This document shows positions 18,143-27,729 of a stretch of DNA of 64,000 nt, in pieces. The position numbers and the translations under genes are program-made. The stretch's first letter is position 1, and each line of letters starts with the position of its first letter. Under the pieces are notes generated by a model. It did no database searches, was not told where the DNA came from, and was given only the letters and a program-made list of their open reading frames with translations. Origin of the DNA: Marinifilum fragile JCM 15579 (GTDB lineage: Bacteria > Bacteroidota > Bacteroidia > Bacteroidales > Marinifilaceae); the NCBI RefSeq assembly GCF_001310955.1, contig NZ_BAZX01000004.1:1-64000 (forward strand). The letters are read 5' to 3'.

Positions 18143-18164
18143 GATGCTGATATTTGGATAAAAA

Positions 18165-18193
18165 AAAGACAGGAAGTAAAACTCCCTGTCTAT
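18165..18193 (-). terminator. Terminator of the methylmalonyl-CoA mutase operon
   Basis: On the minus strand AGACAGGGAGT pairs with ACTTCCTGTCT (one G-T pair) and is followed by a T tract. It sits just after the large-subunit stop. Confidence 0.8.
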
Positions 18194-18213
18194 AAATATA
18201 GTGATAATCTTAA

Positions 18214-20369
18214 TTAGTCTTTGTATTGCTCGATCAAGATTTCCAACATTTGGATCGCACATTTAGAAACTTTTGTTCCAGGACCAAATACACCTGCAAC
18301 ACCTGCTTCATAAAGGAAATCGTAGTCCTGAGCTGGGATTACACCACCTGCAGTAACCATGATATCTTCACGTCCTAATTTCTTCAATTCCTCGATAATT
18401 GCAGGAACCAAAGTTTTGTGACCAGCAGCCAATGAAGATACACCAACCATGTGTACATCATTTTCTACAGCTTGCTTAGCAGATTCTTCTGGAGTCTGGA
18501 ATAATGGTCCCATATCCACATCGAATCCCATATCAGCGAAACCAGTAGCAACTACTTTACCACCACGGTCGTGACCATCCTGACCCATTTTTGCAATCAT
18601 GATACGTGGACGACGTCCAGTTTGCTCTGCAAATTTATCTGCCAATTCTTTCGCTTTTGCGAAGTCAGCATCTTCTTTCGATTCTGATGAATATACTCCT
18701 GACACGGTTCTAATTACAGCTTTATATCTACCACAAATTTTCTCACATGCATCTGAAATCTCACCTAATGAAGCACGAACTTGTGCAGCTTTAACAGCAA
18801 GATCCAATAAGTTACCTTCACCACCGTTAGCACAAGCAGTAATGGCTTCAAGAGCAGCCTGTACCTCTTCTTCATTACGGTTTGCACGAAGTTTAGCCAA
18901 ACGCTCAATCTGAGCAGTACGTACAGCAGTGTTGTCAACTTCAAGAATATCCAATGGATCTTCTTTTTCCAAACGATACTTGTTAGTACCAACGATAGTT
19001 TGAGTACCAGCATCAATTTTAGCTTGAGTACGAGCAGCAGCTTCCTCGATACGAAGTTTTGGAATACCAGACTCGATAGCTTTAGCCATACCACCTAGTT
19101 TCTCAACCTCTTCGATGTGAGCCCAAGCTTTGTCTACCAACTCCTGAGTTAATGATTCTACGTAGTAAGAACCTGCCCATGGATCAACTGCTTTACAGAT
19201 AGTTGATTCATCCTGGATATAGATCTGAGTATTACGTGCAATACGTGCAGAGAAGTCAGTTGGTAACGCAATCGCTTCATCAATGCATTGGTGTGAAGAG
19301 ACTGAGTGTGACCCAATGCAGCAGCCATAGCTTCGATACAAGTACGACCAACATTGTTGAATGGATCCTGCTCAGTTAATGACCAACCTGAAGTCTGTGA
19401 GTGAGTACGCAAAGCCATAGACTTAGGGTTCTTAGGATTGAATTGTTTTACAATCTTCGCCCAAAGTAAACGACCAGCTCTCATCTTAGCAATCTCCATG
19501 AATTGGTTCATACCAATAGCCCAGAAGAATGACAAACGAGGAGCAAATGCGTCAACGTCCATACCAGCAGCAACACCTTTTTTCAAATATTCTAAACCAT
19601 CAGCAAGAGTGTAAGCCAACTCGATATCTGCAGTTGCACCTGCTTCTTGCATGTGGTAACCAGAGATAGAAATTGAGTTAAATTTAGGCATCTTCTGTGA
19701 AGTATATTCAAAGATATCTGCAATAATTTTCATTGAGAACTCTGGTGGGTAGATGTAAGTGTTACGCACCATGAATTCTTTCAAGATATCATTCTGAATA
19801 GTACCTGAAAGTTCTTCTAATTTAGCTCCTTGCTCCAAACCTGCTACAATGTAGAAAGCCAAAACAGGAAGTACAGCACCGTTCATTGTCATCGATACAG
19901 ACATCTTGTTCAATGGAATCTGATCGAAAAGGATTTCCATATCCAAGATAGAGTCGATAGCAACACCAGCCTTACCTACATCACCAATTACACGTGGGTG
20001 ATCTGAATCGTATCCACGGTGAGTAGCCAAGTCGAATGCTACAGAAAGACCTTTCTGACCAGCAGCAAGGTTACGACGATAGAATGCATTTGATTCTTCA
20101 GCAGTAGAGAAACCTGCGTACTGACGAACTGTCCATGGACGCAAAGGATACATAGCTGAATATGGTCCGCGAAGGAAAGGAGGTAAACCAGAAACATAAT
20201 TTAGGTGTTCCATGCCTTCTAAATCTTCCTTGTTAAAAGCTGTTTTAACAGGAATTTGCTCAGGTGTCATCCAAGATTTTTCAATGCCATTTTCTTTTTC
20301 CCATTCCTGAGAATTCTTGGCAGCTCTTTGAGATGACTTGATATCTATATTTTTAAAATTTGGTTTCAT
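18214..20369 (-). CDS. scpA: Methylmalonyl-CoA mutase large subunit (single frameshift)
   Basis: B12-dependent interconversion of succinyl-CoA and (R)-methylmalonyl-CoA in propionate metabolism. Two frames overlap at 19158-19341; the upstream one reads [13 protein letters not shown] and the downstream one continues [15 protein letters not shown]. Restoring one G (C on the plus strand) near 19281 gives a 718-residue protein, the normal length. The barrel domain holds the substrate-site segment [15 protein letters not shown]. The C-terminal B12 domain has the cobalamin-ligating DGHDRGG and [10 protein letters not shown]. It lies downstream of the small subunit, as usual. The frameshift is probably a sequencing deletion. 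Confidence 0.9.
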
Positions 20370-20387
20370 TTGTTCTGTTTTTTTCCT

Positions 20388-20415
20388 GTAAAGACGCAGT
20401 ATGCTACGTCTTTAC
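20388..20415. repeat. Dispersed palindromic repeat (GTAAAGACG type), copy A
   Basis: Inverted repeat with arms GTAAAGACG and CGTCTTTAC around a short AT-rich centre, in the 60-bp gap between the two mutase genes. Related copies lie at 52042, 59001 and 60684. In this operon spacer it would form a hairpin in the mRNA and could set subunit ratio. Confidence 0.75.
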
Positions 20416-20431
20416 CGTGCAACTACTTTAA

Positions 20432-22294
20432 TTAAATTCCAAGCTCAGCTTGATATGCTTTCAAGGTTTCAAGTACATTCGACTTCACGTTGATGAAGTT
20501 TTCAACACCTTTTGCTTTTAATTCTTCAGCACAAGCAGGAGCACCAGCTACAACAACAATAGCTTTTCCTTTTAATGCTTCAAACACTTCAGGAGCAATA
20601 GTTTCGTACTCTTCGTCAGATGAACAAACAACAACGATTTTTGCGTTCTTTTCAGTTACGAATTTTACTCCTTCTTCAACATTAGTGAATCCGTTGTGAT
20701 CTTCAACGTCGAATCCTGCACAAGCAAAGAAGTTACAAGCGAACTGAGCACGAGCTTTACGCATGTTCAGGTTACCAATTGGGAACATCATTACTTTAGG
20801 ACGACCATTTTCTTTTGCGTAAACATCAGTTTTGTAACGCATAGCTTCGAATGCCTGAGCACCACGGTATGGTTTCAATGTTTCGCATTCAGCATTTTCG
20901 TCAGCTTTGTTTTCTGGTGCGAAAAGTTCTGCTGACAATTCTTTTTCTGCAACTTCACCGAAGTTAGGGAACTGGTTAGTTCCTAGGAAGTTTTCTTTAC
21001 GAGTTGCAACAGCCATATCTCTTTTCTGAGCAGTAGCTTTGATTGTTTCCTGAATGAAACCAGCTTTGAAAGCTGCCAGGTAACCACCTTTTTCTTGAAC
21101 TTCAAGGAATAGTTTCCAAGCTTCTTCGCTGATAGATTCAGTAAGAGATTCAATATAGTATGATCCTGCAGCAGGGTCAGCAATTTTTCCGAAGTGTGAT
21201 TCTTCTTTCAACAATAACTGCTGGTTACGTGCAATACGCTCTGAGAATTCAGTTGTATTTTCGTAAACAGAGTTGAAAGGCTTAACTGTGTATGAATCCA
21301 AACCACCAAGAACAGAAGACATAGCCTCAGTTTGAGTACGAAGCATATTTACGTATGGATCGTAAATTGTCTTGTTCCAATCAGAAGTTTCTCCGTGGAT
21401 GAACATTTTACACATTTCTTCAGAAGCACCAAATTCTTTCAAGATGTAAGCCCAAAGCATACGACCTGCTCTTAGCTTAGCAATCTCCATGAAATATTTA
21501 GAGCTAGTTGCGAAGTTGAAACGGATTTTTGGAGCAATTTCTTCAATTGACAAACCAGCTTCCATTAACTTGCTTATATATTCAGCACCGGCAGCTAAAC
21601 TGAAACCTAATTCTTCAACGATAGATGATCCCGAGTTGTTGAATAATCTACCGCCAACAGCAACAACTTTAAAGTTTGGAAGTTCTTTTGCAGCTTCAAC
21701 CGCTTCTTTCAAGTAGTTGTATGAGTTTTCTTCTGAAGTACAGAATTTACCACAAGTACTGTAACCACCTAAAATGTCGATAGCAACACCACCTTGAACT
21801 TTGTCAAGAGCAATTCCTTTTTCAGTTGCAATTGCCTGTAAGTTTTTAATTAATTCTACAGAACCGTGAGTTTTTTCGAAGTTTACTTCAACACAATCCA
21901 TGTAAACACCTTCTAACAAAGTAGCTAATTCATCTTTGCTAAGGCTTTTCCAATTTAAAACGAAACCTAATGAGTCGATACCTTTATTAAGAACGTCAAG
22001 AGCTTTTGCGTTTGCAGCCTTCACATCTTCAACGATGATATCCTGACGGATAAACCAATTGTTGTTGTCTTTCTTGTTTCCGCGCACATATGGAAAATCA
22101 CCAGGATAAGTGTTCATGTACATCTTATCTTCCATGTTTTCCAGTCTGTAGAAAGGCTGAACATTGAATCCTTCATTTGTTCTCCAAATTAACTTTTTAT
22201 CGAAGTCAGCGCCTTTAAGGTCTTTAGTGATTTTGTCGATCCACTCTTGTGTAGATTGTGGAGCAAACTCACTAAATAGTTTATTATCTGCCAT
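20432..22294 (-). CDS. mutA: Methylmalonyl-CoA mutase small subunit
   Basis: Non-catalytic partner of the heterodimeric mutase, 620 residues. It retains the barrel fold (FYRLENMEDKMYMNTYPGDFPYVRG) and a flavodoxin-like C-terminal domain, but the cobalamin motif DxHxxG is absent (the corresponding region reads MFPIGNLNMRKARAQF), as expected for the beta subunit. It is the first gene of the operon. No meaB/argK GTPase or epimerase is adjacent. Confidence 0.94.
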   Translation of the reverse strand: MADNKLFSEFAPQSTQEWIDKITKDLKGADFDKKLIWRTNEGFNVQPFYRLENMEDKMYMNTYPGDFPYVRGNKKDNNNWFIRQDIIVEDVKAANAKALDVLNKGIDSLGFVLNWKSLSKDELATLLEGVYMDCVEVNFEKTHGSVELIKNLQAIATEKGIALDKVQGGVAIDILGGYSTCGKFCTSEENSYNYLKEAVEAAKELPNFKVVAVGGRLFNNSGSSIVEELGFSLAAGAEYISKLMEAGLSIEEIAPKIRFNFATSSKYFMEIAKLRAGRMLWAYILKEFGASEEMCKMFIHGETSDWNKTIYDPYVNMLRTQTEAMSSVLGGLDSYTVKPFNSVYENTTEFSERIARNQQLLLKEESHFGKIADPAAGSYYIESLTESISEEAWKLFLEVQEKGGYLAAFKAGFIQETIKATAQKRDMAVATRKENFLGTNQFPNFGEVAEKELSAELFAPENKADENAECETLKPYRGAQAFEAMRYKTDVYAKENGRPKVMMFPIGNLNMRKARAQFACNFFACAGFDVEDHNGFTNVEEGVKFVTEKNAKIVVVCSSDEEYETIAPEVFEALKGKAIVVVAGAPACAEELKAKGVENFINVKSNVLETLKAYQAELGI

Positions 22295-22396
22295 AACTGT
22301 AACTGTTTAAAAATTAGGGTCTAAAAATAAGCCCTTTTTATCACTTTGAAAAAGTTTAAAAAATGTTTTGCATCATACTTTTACAACAGGAAATTA

Positions 22397-22513
22397 ATTA
22401 GGAATTACCAATTACGAATTACGATTTTATCTTTAAGTACATGTTTTCAGTGTTGATAAACAGATGTATAGGTTTAGTTTTTCTCGTAATTTGTAATTCT
22501 CAATTCGTAATTG
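22397..22513. repeat. Inverted pair of AATTACGAATTACG dispersed repeats
   Basis: The block CCAATTACGAATTACGAT at about 22407-22424 faces its inverse TCGTAATTTGTAATTCTCAA (22484 on). The second block forms the 3' end of the nuclease/phosphatase gene and encodes its tail ELRITNYEKN. Similar AATTAC/AATTGC-rich blocks lie at about 50003-50040 and 57985-58035. They are short dispersed elements of unknown origin, and here they could fold as a large hairpin ending the minus-strand gene. Confidence 0.65.
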
Positions 22514-23547
22514 ACTATCACTGGTGCATGATCAGAGATTTGCATCCACTCTTGTAAAGTTTTTCCGCTTTTATCGATGAACTTACCGTTTGTAAACAGA
22601 TAGTCCAATTTTCGATTCCAGAATCCATTCTTGTCAGTGGTATGCGTAAAATGATCTTTGTTATTATTTTGATATTCATCCAAAGGGATGGCTGCCTGGT
22701 AGTTTTCATAGAAAGGCATCATCCATTCCGTTTCGGCTGAATAATTGTCTGCTTCAAATTCTTCATCGGTACAAACCGAATCATCAAACTTGCTGGTTTG
22801 TTTTGTATAAGGCGGAAGAGAATTAAAATCACCTCCTAGTATTAATTGATCTCCCTTTAATGAGATTGCATCAGCGTAAGCTTTAATAATATCCAATTGT
22901 TTTTTCTTGGTATCGTCCTTTGCATAGGCCGATGCATGCGTGTTCAGTATATGAAGTTTTTTTCCTTCATGTTCCAATTGAACATCCAGAATGTTTCTTT
23001 TTAAATAAAAATATCGAACAATGAAATTCTGCGATTGAATTAAAGGCAGGGCAATTCTCTTCGCATCCGTAAATTTCCATTTCGATAAAATTGCATTGCC
23101 GGAATCCATCTTGCCAATACCATCACTCGGAATTTTAGAAGCTTTCCATTGTGATGCATAAGCTGCATAATTTAAATCAGTATTATCAAGCAGATATTGA
23201 ACTTGATCAACAAAGGCACTTCTTTTGGCATTAATATCAGCTTCTTGTATTAATAATATATCCGGGTTGATCTCTCGGATTTTTTGAGACAAAGCATTTA
23301 GATGATTTAAAACCTCGGATTTTTCCATAATGACGCGATCGCCATGACAATCGAAAAAGAAATCGATACGACCTCCACCAAATTTAATGTTCCAGGTCAT
23401 TACTTTAAGCGTATCCGGAAAGAAAAAATCTTTGATTTCGGTACTTTGATACAGAGAAACTTCAGGTCCGATCTTTGTGTTAAAAGGATCGCAGGCTGCT
23501 GAAATTACCGAAAGCATGATCAGGTAATATTTTCTAAACATCTTCAT
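22474..23547 (-). CDS. Endonuclease/exonuclease/phosphatase-family lipoprotein
   Basis: I take Met at 23547 as start because it precedes a lipoprotein signal (KMFRKYYLIMLSVISAAC; the Cys is the lipidation site). The mature domain has the EEP fold motifs: TWNIKFGGG, DILLIQEAD (metal-ligand Glu), ILNTHASAY, LGGDFNSLPP, and the C-terminal ISDHAPVIV with the catalytic Asp-His. It is likely a surface or periplasmic phosphodiesterase or nuclease of unknown substrate. The last ten residues are supplied by a dispersed repeat. Confidence 0.83.
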   Translation of the reverse strand: MKMFRKYYLIMLSVISAACDPFNTKIGPEVSLYQSTEIKDFFFPDTLKVMTWNIKFGGGRIDFFFDCHGDRVIMEKSEVLNHLNALSQKIREINPDILLIQEADINAKRSAFVDQVQYLLDNTDLNYAAYASQWKASKIPSDGIGKMDSGNAILSKWKFTDAKRIALPLIQSQNFIVRYFYLKRNILDVQLEHEGKKLHILNTHASAYAKDDTKKKQLDIIKAYADAISLKGDQLILGGDFNSLPPYTKQTSKFDDSVCTDEEFEADNYSAETEWMMPFYENYQAAIPLDEYQNNNKDHFTHTTDKNGFWNRKLDYLFTNGKFIDKSGKTLQEWMQISDHAPVIVNYELRITNYEKN

Positions 23548-23651
23548 TTTCCTCAATTGATTTAATAACTGAAAACAGGCAATAAAGCTACTGTTGAATT
23601 TTGTTGCACAACTCAATTAGGTAATTAAGAAAGATTTAAATTTATAAGAGA

Positions 23652-23993
23652 TTATAAAATCTCGTCAGTGTTTTCGACAGGATCAGCAAATACAGCTTTA
23701 CAATCCTTTACGATTATCGGGCGTTGGATTAGCTTAGGGTATTCAATCAATATTTTGATCCACTCTTCACGATTAAAGTTTTTCCCTTTAAAATCGCTTT
23801 TATATATTTTTTCCTGAGTTCGAATGATTTCTTGGGGCTCTTTGTTCATTCTCATCAGCAAATCAGCAAGTTCTGCTTCGGTAAATTCTTCTTTTAAATA
23901 CAATCTGATTTCAGGGTCTAAACCTTTCTCCTGAAGGTATTTTAATCCAGCACGGCTTTTGGCACATCTTGGATTGTGATAGATCTTTAACAT
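23652..23993 (-). CDS. ArsC-family reductase-like protein
   Basis: 113 residues with thioredoxin-like ArsC/Spx fold. The conserved Cys lies in YHNPRCAKSRAGLKYL (about C10), and RPIIVKDCKAVFADP carries the family Arg-Pro. Proteins of this type include glutaredoxin-dependent arsenate reductases and YfgD-like proteins of uncertain substrate. No arsenic genes are nearby, so arsenate reduction is not established here. Confidence 0.82.
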   Translation of the reverse strand: MLKIYHNPRCAKSRAGLKYLQEKGLDPEIRLYLKEEFTEAELADLLMRMNKEPQEIIRTQEKIYKSDFKGKNFNREEWIKILIEYPKLIQRPIIVKDCKAVFADPVENTDEIL

Positions 23994-24155
23994 TGTGTTG
24001 TTGTGTATCTTTGGTTTTGTGAATACAAATATACGGCTTTCGAGAATATTAGTGGATATACTTAATGATAAAATTCGGAAGTGTTAATTGTCATGTAATT
24101 GACGAAACTTTTGGAAAATCTTTATTAGGTTTGAGCTAATAATAATTTAAAAAAA

Positions 24156-24368
24156 ATGAAGAACTTTTTGAATAAAAGAAAATTTGAAATTATTGGCGGA
24201 TTGATTGGTTTGCTTGGAGGCTATCTGTACTGGAGATACGTTGGTTGTGTATCGGGAACTTGCCCGATAAAGGCCAATTGGTACACCATGCTTCCTTATG
24301 GCGGATTATTTGGTATCCTGCTGGGTGGAATTGTAAAGCCAAAAGAGAAAAGTAAATCGGAGCAATAA
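24156..24368 (+). CDS. Small DUF6132-like membrane protein
   Basis: 70 residues with two predicted membrane helices (about 11-28 and 47-62) separated by a loop with CVSGTCPIKANW. Glycine-rich helices and the paired Cys match the DUF6132 type found in Bacteroidota, often near rhodanese or sulfur/redox genes. The neighbourhood here (ArsC-like, OsmC, Crp/Fnr) agrees with a redox theme, but function is unknown. It converges on the Crp/Fnr gene with a 7-bp gap. Confidence 0.65.
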   Translation: MKNFLNKRKFEIIGGLIGLLGGYLYWRYVGCVSGTCPIKANWYTMLPYGGLFGILLGGIVKPKEKSKSEQ

Positions 24369-24375
24369 AGAGCTG

Positions 24376-25041
24376 TCAACCATATTTGGCAATTTCTTCC
24401 AAACGCGAGGCGTCAATAATTGTAATGGATTTACCATTACTATCGATTAAACCTTCTTTCCTAAAATCGGCAAGGTTTTTCAAAACACTCTCTTTGGAGA
24501 AGCCTATGATTCTGGCCATCTCTTGCCTAGTTAAAGGAATCTCAAATGAATTGCTATCAAAGTTTTTCTGAAATTCACTGATAAGAAAAGCAAGTGCGCC
24601 TGCAGAATTTTTCTCTTTTAATTTCATCTGCCAGTTGAGAAAACCTTCATTAACCCATGATATATATTGAATAAATGCCATTGAAAGCGTACTGTTTGCT
24701 TTCAAAAGTTTGGTAAAAGTTTCTTTGTCTAATAGTTCTATGGAACAGTTGGTTAATGCACGTGCTGAAAACCGATATTGAGCAGTGGAAAAAACACAAT
24801 TGATTCCAATAAATTCACCATCAAAAAGTAAGTTTAAAATTTGGCGATGCGGAGCTTCATTCAATGACAATTCTACAATGCCTGATTTTAAGAAATAGAT
24901 GTTATTAACAGGAGTTCCCTTCTTAATAATCAGTTCTCCGGCTTCGAAATTAAGACTGTTGCTTTTTGAATACAGTTCTTCATTTTCATCACTTGATAGA
25001 ATGGAAAGGCATCTTTTTCCCGAATCGTGAATTTGCTCCAT
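24376..25041 (-). CDS. Crp/Fnr family regulator
   Basis: I choose Met at 25041 (MEQIHDSGKRC) over 25095 because the longer start would place the palindrome at 25059-25074 inside the gene. About 221 residues: a cyclic-nucleotide-binding-like beta-roll (GELIIKKGTPVNNIYFLKSG) and a C-terminal winged HTH with LTRQEMARIIGFSKESV. There is no N-terminal four-Cys cluster of Fnr, so an oxygen-sensing iron-sulfur cluster is not evident. It is divergent from osmC-like, which it may control. Confidence 0.85.
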   Translation of the reverse strand: MEQIHDSGKRCLSILSSDENEELYSKSNSLNFEAGELIIKKGTPVNNIYFLKSGIVELSLNEAPHRQILNLLFDGEFIGINCVFSTAQYRFSARALTNCSIELLDKETFTKLLKANSTLSMAFIQYISWVNEGFLNWQMKLKEKNSAGALAFLISEFQKNFDSNSFEIPLTRQEMARIIGFSKESVLKNLADFRKEGLIDSNGKSITIIDASRLEEIAKYG

Positions 25042-25058
25042 GTTAATTTGTTTACGCA

Positions 25059-25074
25059 GGTGTAAAATTACACC
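25059..25074. promoter_or_regulatory. Palindromic operator-like site GGTGTAA-N2-TTACACC
   Basis: A perfect inverted repeat with 7-bp arms and a 2-bp centre lies between the divergent Crp/Fnr and OsmC genes, close to the Crp/Fnr start. Dimeric Crp/Fnr proteins bind such sites, so autoregulation or control of both genes is plausible. Confidence 0.5.
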
Positions 25075-25128
25075 CTCTGATATATTTAAGTACACAGGGC
25101 TGAAGTCACCATCCTGTATCTTCCTAAT

Positions 25129-25136
25129 TACTTTTG
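25129..25136 (+). promoter_or_regulatory. -7 element TACTTTTG for the OsmC gene
   Basis: It matches TAnnTTTG and would start transcription near 25143, between the two candidate ATG codons (25140 and 25164). This supports the later start. No good -33 TTTG is seen, compatible with activator dependence. Confidence 0.5.
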
Positions 25137-25163
25137 TAAATGTACAATTTAAATCAGAAAAGT

Positions 25164-25613
25164 ATGGAGCAGATGGAAATTCAGAAAATTGATTTTCTTA
25201 TTGAATCAAAGACAAAATCTAATTCAAGATCAGAAATTAGCGTAAGAAATTTTAAAGTGATGGTTGATGAACCTTCACCTTTAGGAGGCACCGATCTGGC
25301 TCCTAATCCGGTGGAATATATTCTTTGTGGATTAAGTGGGTGTATTCATATATTGGCCTTTAAAGTTGCCAATGAAATGGATATTGAACTTAAAGATTTG
25401 GATATTGAGATAAAAGGAGAATTAAATCCAGAGAAGTTATTTGGTATGCCAACCAAGGATAGGGCTGGCTATCAAAATATAGAAATTGTGCTGAAACCCG
25501 TATTTGAAGCTACTGAAGAGCAAAAAGAAAAATGGTTGGAAATAATGCAAGAGAGAAGTCCGGTGTTGGATAATCTTTTGAATCCTACACCAGTTTCGAT
25601 TACACTAGTATAG
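25164..25613 (+). CDS. OsmC/Ohr family protein
   Basis: About 149 residues from the ATG at 25164. It has the OsmC fold with PLGGTDLAPNPVEYILCGLSGC (the conserved Cys is about C56 of this form) and a second-half beta strand EIVLKPVFEATEEQKEKW. Members reduce organic hydroperoxides with paired Cys; only one family Cys is clear, so a peroxidase activity is uncertain. It is divergent from the Crp/Fnr gene, and its transcript ends at the hairpin shared with prfB. Confidence 0.84.
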   Translation: MEQMEIQKIDFLIESKTKSNSRSEISVRNFKVMVDEPSPLGGTDLAPNPVEYILCGLSGCIHILAFKVANEMDIELKDLDIEIKGELNPEKLFGMPTKDRAGYQNIEIVLKPVFEATEEQKEKWLEIMQERSPVLDNLLNPTPVSITLV

Positions 25614-25632
25614 GCTTTTGATTATCAAATAA

Positions 25633-25659
25633 AAAGGACGTAATAGAATTACGTCCTTT
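25633..25659. terminator. Shared OsmC/prfB terminator
   Basis: AAAGGACGTAAT pairs perfectly with ATTACGTCCTTT around AGA between the convergent genes, with A and T tracts on the flanks. Confidence 0.85.
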
Positions 25660-25665
25660 CTGTAT

Positions 25666-26764
25666 TTAGTTTTTTTCTTCTCCCGCAAATTCCATCAGGA
25701 ATGCTTTAATGAATCCATCTAAATCACCATCCATTACAGCTTGAACGTTTGATGATTCATGTCCGGTTCTTACATCTTTAACCAATTTGTAGGGTTGCAT
25801 TACGTAAGAACGAATTTGGGATCCCCATTCAATTTTCATCTTAGCACCTTCAATCTTATCGATTTCTTCCTGTCGTTTCCTCAATTCCAATTCGTACAAC
25901 TGAGATTTTAACAAACGAAGTGCATTCTCACGGTTTCCAAGTTGAGATCTACTTTCGGTATTTTCAATGATAATTCCAGTAGGAGCATGTCGCAGTCGAA
26001 CACCGGTTTCAACTTTGTTAACATTCTGTCCTCCAGCACCACCAGATCGGAAAGTATCCCAGGAAATATCCGCAGGGTTAATTTCAATCTCTATACTGTC
26101 ATCAATTGCCGGATATACATATACCGAAGCAAAAGAAGTCATGCGTTTGTTGGCTGCATTAAAAGGAGATAATCGAACCAAACGGTGTACACCATTTTCT
26201 GATTTCAGGTATCCGTATGCAAAATCACCCTCGAATTCTAAAGTTGCCGATTTAATTCCTGCCTCGTCACCTTCCTGGTATTCCAGTTGTTTGACTTTGT
26301 ACCCATGCGATTCTCCATAACGAAGATACATTCTGTGTAGCATGTTTGCCCAGTCGCAACTTTCGGTTCCACCTGCTCCGGCATTAATTTTAAGAATTGC
26401 ACCCAGTTTATCTTCTTCCTTTCGAAGCATATTTTTCAATTCCAGAGCTTCGATAAGATTTTGCGTTGATGAAAATTGCTCATCTACCTCTTCTGGTGAA
26501 GCTTCTCCTTCTTTGGCAAAATCAAAAAGAACGGCCAAATCATCATATGATTCTTTTACTTCATCGTAGGACTCTACCCATGATTTAAGGCTACGAACCT
26601 TTTTCATTTGAACCTCTGCTTCCTTTGGATTATCCCAAAATCCAGGAGCCTGAGTCCTCATTTCTTCCTCTTGTATCTGAATTAGTTTGGCATCAATGTC
26701 AAAGATACCTCCTCAACGCTTCCGTGCGTTCCGCTAAACTCTTTAGCTGGTCTGTTGTGATCAT
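25666..26764 (-). CDS. prfB: Peptide chain release factor 2 with programmed +1 frameshift
   Basis: RF2 reads UGA and UAA and triggers hydrolysis through its GGQ loop ([16 protein letters not shown]). The main frame opens at 26661, but the gene starts at ATG 26764: a 21-codon leader runs to an in-frame UGA at 26701-26699, and a +1 shift there continues [13 protein letters not shown] into the main frame. This is the classic RF2 autoregulatory frameshift. The SPF tripeptide of the anticodon-like loop appears in [11 protein letters not shown]. It is a complete normal RF2 and should not be called a pseudogene. Confidence 0.96.
26695..26713 (-). promoter_or_regulatory. RF2 programmed frameshift site
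   Basis: On the minus strand AGGAGG-TAT-CTT-TGA-C: an internal Shine-Dalgarno-like AGGAGG three bases before the slippery CTT and the in-frame TGA followed by C. This is the same arrangement as E. coli prfB. Low RF2 slows reading of TGA and favours the +1 slip. Confidence 0.95.
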
Positions 26765-26789
26765 GTATGGTACATTAATTATTAAGCTG

Positions 26790-26820
26790 TAAAGATAGTG
26801 AACCGAGAGCAATTAACAAT
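26790..26820 (-). promoter_or_regulatory. prfB promoter
   Basis: On the minus strand a TTG (26819-26817), 19 nt, then TATCTTTA (26797-26790), one base from the TAnnTTTG consensus, about 25 bases before the ATG at 26764. Confidence 0.6.
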
Positions 26821-27010
26821 GAGCTGATTTTTGCCGTGGTACAGTTGGAATTTAAATAAGATAGAATGATTATTCGCCTTGGATTCTTTAGGTCAATTGT
26901 TTAATAATTAAACAAATCGATTCGGGAAATAGCCATGTTTAAGCACTGATTAATCCTCACGTTTTTCTTTAATTTATAATTATTGTTCTGATAAAATTAA
27001 AAGCAAATAG

Positions 27011-27367
27011 ATGAGAGAAACAAACAAGTTTGAAAATGGTGGGGATAAATTCGAATTGATATCAGACCAGTTAAATTCTGCAATTATTCAACGTCATTTT
27101 ACAAAGCACACCCAAAGAGATATTGAAATTCACTCTTTACCTATTCCAGTTAAACCGCTTTGGTTGAATCTTGTTGTCAGGATGTTAAGGATGTATCAGA
27201 AATATTTATCTCCAAAGTTGGGAAACAAATGTGTTTTTGATCCAAGTTGTTCAAGATATTCAGAAATGGCTTTTCGCAAATATGGTTTCAGAAAAGGGAT
27301 TTTGTTAACCGTTAACAGATTAAAACGCTGCCGACCCGAAAATGGCGGAGTTGATGAGTTGGTATAG
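27011..27367 (+). CDS. yidD: Membrane protein insertion efficiency factor YidD
   Basis: 118 residues; the C-terminal 70 match YidD: MLRMYQKYLSPKLG, CVFDPSCSRYSEMAFRKYG (the Cys-rich centre) and LTVNRLKRCRP. The first 45 residues (MRETNKFENGG...) extend beyond the usual 70-85-residue protein and may be a lineage extension or a wrong start. YidD helps insert proteins through YidC at the cytoplasmic membrane. It is a single gene, unlinked from yidC/rnpA in this window. Confidence 0.88.
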   Translation: MRETNKFENGGDKFELISDQLNSAIIQRHFTKHTQRDIEIHSLPIPVKPLWLNLVVRMLRMYQKYLSPKLGNKCVFDPSCSRYSEMAFRKYGFRKGILLTVNRLKRCRPENGGVDELV

Positions 27368-27437
27368 CTTTCGGCGTATAGAAAGGTATGCAAAACCCAA
27401 ATAAATACAATTATTAAAAACCTTAAAAGTTAAAAAA

Positions 27438-27629
27438 ATGGAGTACAAAATTGAAGACATTGGAGCACGATTCTCTGGTAAAGCTATTAATGCACTGGAA
27501 CAAAGATTTACAGCACATGCAAAAGATGGTTATAAATTTCATTCAGTGATACATATCGAGAAAAGTGGGTGTTTGGGAACAAATTACGGAGCATCCATTA
27601 CCTATCTGGCTGTATATGTGAAAGAATAA
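27438..27629 (+). CDS. Small DUF4177-like protein
   Basis: 63 residues resembling short DUF4177-type proteins: MEYKIEDI at the N-terminus, a helix FTAHAKDGYKFHSV and a C-terminal strand SITYLAVYVKE. No signal peptide or membrane helix is seen. It lies between yidD and the accessory operon, 100 bases before the latter. Function unknown. Confidence 0.6.
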   Translation: MEYKIEDIGARFSGKAINALEQRFTAHAKDGYKFHSVIHIEKSGCLGTNYGASITYLAVYVKE

Positions 27630-27729
27630 TGCAAAGGGATGTCGTTCTTTCCAGGTTCGGCATCCATTAAAGGGTTTAATAACAACTTAATTGAGGGTAG
27701 TGTTTTACTGATTACTTAAATGTATACCA

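Noticed and set aside
25666-26661. prfB as a truncated gene or pseudogene
   Set aside because: The upstream 21 codons and the AGGAGG-CTT-TGA-C site show the normal programmed frameshift.
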